Positions 14,948 through 15,175 of a stretch of 15,175 nt of DNA are shown piece after piece. Source of the stretch: Planctomycetales bacterium (GTDB lineage Bacteria; Planctomycetota; UBA11346); the NCBI GenBank assembly GCA_025362255.1, contig JANYGY010000131.1, forward strand, positions 1 through 15,175, in the 5' to 3' direction. Within the stretch, counting starts at the first letter, position 1. Every line of letters begins with the position of its first letter. The notes beneath the pieces were generated by a model. It was not told where the DNA came from, did no database searches, and saw nothing but the letters and a program-made list of their open reading frames with translations. The position numbers and the translations under genes are program-made.

Positions 14948-15175
14948 ATGTTCGGGATTATTTGACAGAGCACCTTCGTAAAAAATCTTCCGCCTCAACA
15001 GGGCGACGCATACCAGCCCAAGGTGCCACCTGGTTCGGGATTGGGTTTGGTCGCTTCGTCCAGCCCCAACGGGGCGACGCATACCAGCCCAGGGTGCAAC
15101 CCTGGGATAGGCATGTTGCCTGTGGGTGCGTTCTGAAGGAACGCCGCATAACGTTGAGGTGTATCGTCGTCACAG
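14948..15175. other. Intergenic stretch at the right edge
   Basis: Apart from the two hairpin repeats I see no supported gene here. A plus-strand TTGACA near 14972 is followed by an A-rich run but no convincing -10, and there is no gene to its right within the window. Confidence 0.5.
15001..15106. repeat. Two copies of a dispersed hairpin-type repeat
   Basis: GGGCGACGCATACCAGCCCA occurs at 15001-15020 and again at 15072-15091, 70-71 bp apart. After each copy comes a hairpin. In the right copy this is CCCAGGG (15088-15094), the loop TGCAA, then CCCTGGG (15100-15106), a perfect 7-bp stem. The left copy has the imperfect CCAAGGTGCCACCTGG. An open frame across it on the minus strand gives the low-complexity peptide LGWYASPRWGW and is almost certainly not a gene. 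From memory, similar elements recur in some PVC genomes; this is unverified. Confidence 0.7.

Noticed and set aside
14958..15173. 71-codon minus-strand open frame at the right edge
   Set aside because: Built from the two hairpin repeats (each giving an LGWYASPRWGW-like peptide), so it reflects repeat sequence rather than a gene.

Overview
This is a GC-rich bacterial window in which every gene I can support lies on the minus strand, so it reads from right to left. The gene set (a GYF_2-domain protein with a huge coiled coil, a GntR/LacI-type hybrid regulator beside a phytanoyl-CoA dioxygenase-like enzyme, and a dispersed hairpin repeat at the right edge) suggests a member of the PVC group (Planctomycetota, Verrucomicrobiota or Lentisphaerota). 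That placement is an inference from gene style; no rRNA or other phylogenetic marker is present.

Right part (about 12879-15175). An intergenic stretch holds two copies of a short hairpin-bearing repeat. It is followed by a GntR-family regulator with a sugar-binding-protein-like sensor domain, and then a phytanoyl-CoA dioxygenase (PhyH)-family Fe(II)/2-oxoglutarate oxygenase. A possible autoregulatory operator covers the regulator's -10 box. A coding-like tail in another frame after the regulator suggests a 1-nt frameshift at an A5 run, or a small overlapping gene.

Middle (12688-12878). This is a regulatory intergenic region with four TCCGRNCC-type repeats about 14-17 nt apart, a 12-bp inverted repeat, and a sigma70-like promoter whose -35 overlaps a perfect 10-bp palindrome. 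It drives the next operon.

Left and centre (1-12687). A tightly packed operon of eight genes makes, flips, polymerises and modifies a surface polysaccharide. In order they are: a 1678-aa GYF_2/coiled-coil/single-TM/HlyD-like protein; a GT4 glycosyltransferase; a SAM methyltransferase; a polysaccharide deacetylase; a Wzx-like flippase; a Wzy/O-antigen-ligase-like membrane protein; a second GT4 glycosyltransferase; and a secreted right-handed beta-helix protein cut by the window edge. Six of the seven junctions are 4-nt ATGA/GTGA overlaps, so translation is probably coupled throughout.

The most unusual element is the first gene. It joins a cytoplasmic GYF_2 domain and roughly 950 residues of predicted coiled coil, through one membrane helix, to a periplasmic HlyD/biotinyl-lipoyl-like adaptor, and it leads a Wzx/Wzy-type operon. 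No Wza, Wzc or initiating phosphoglycosyltransferase is visible here. I suggest, as inference, that it is a membrane-spanning scaffold or adaptor for polysaccharide assembly and export.
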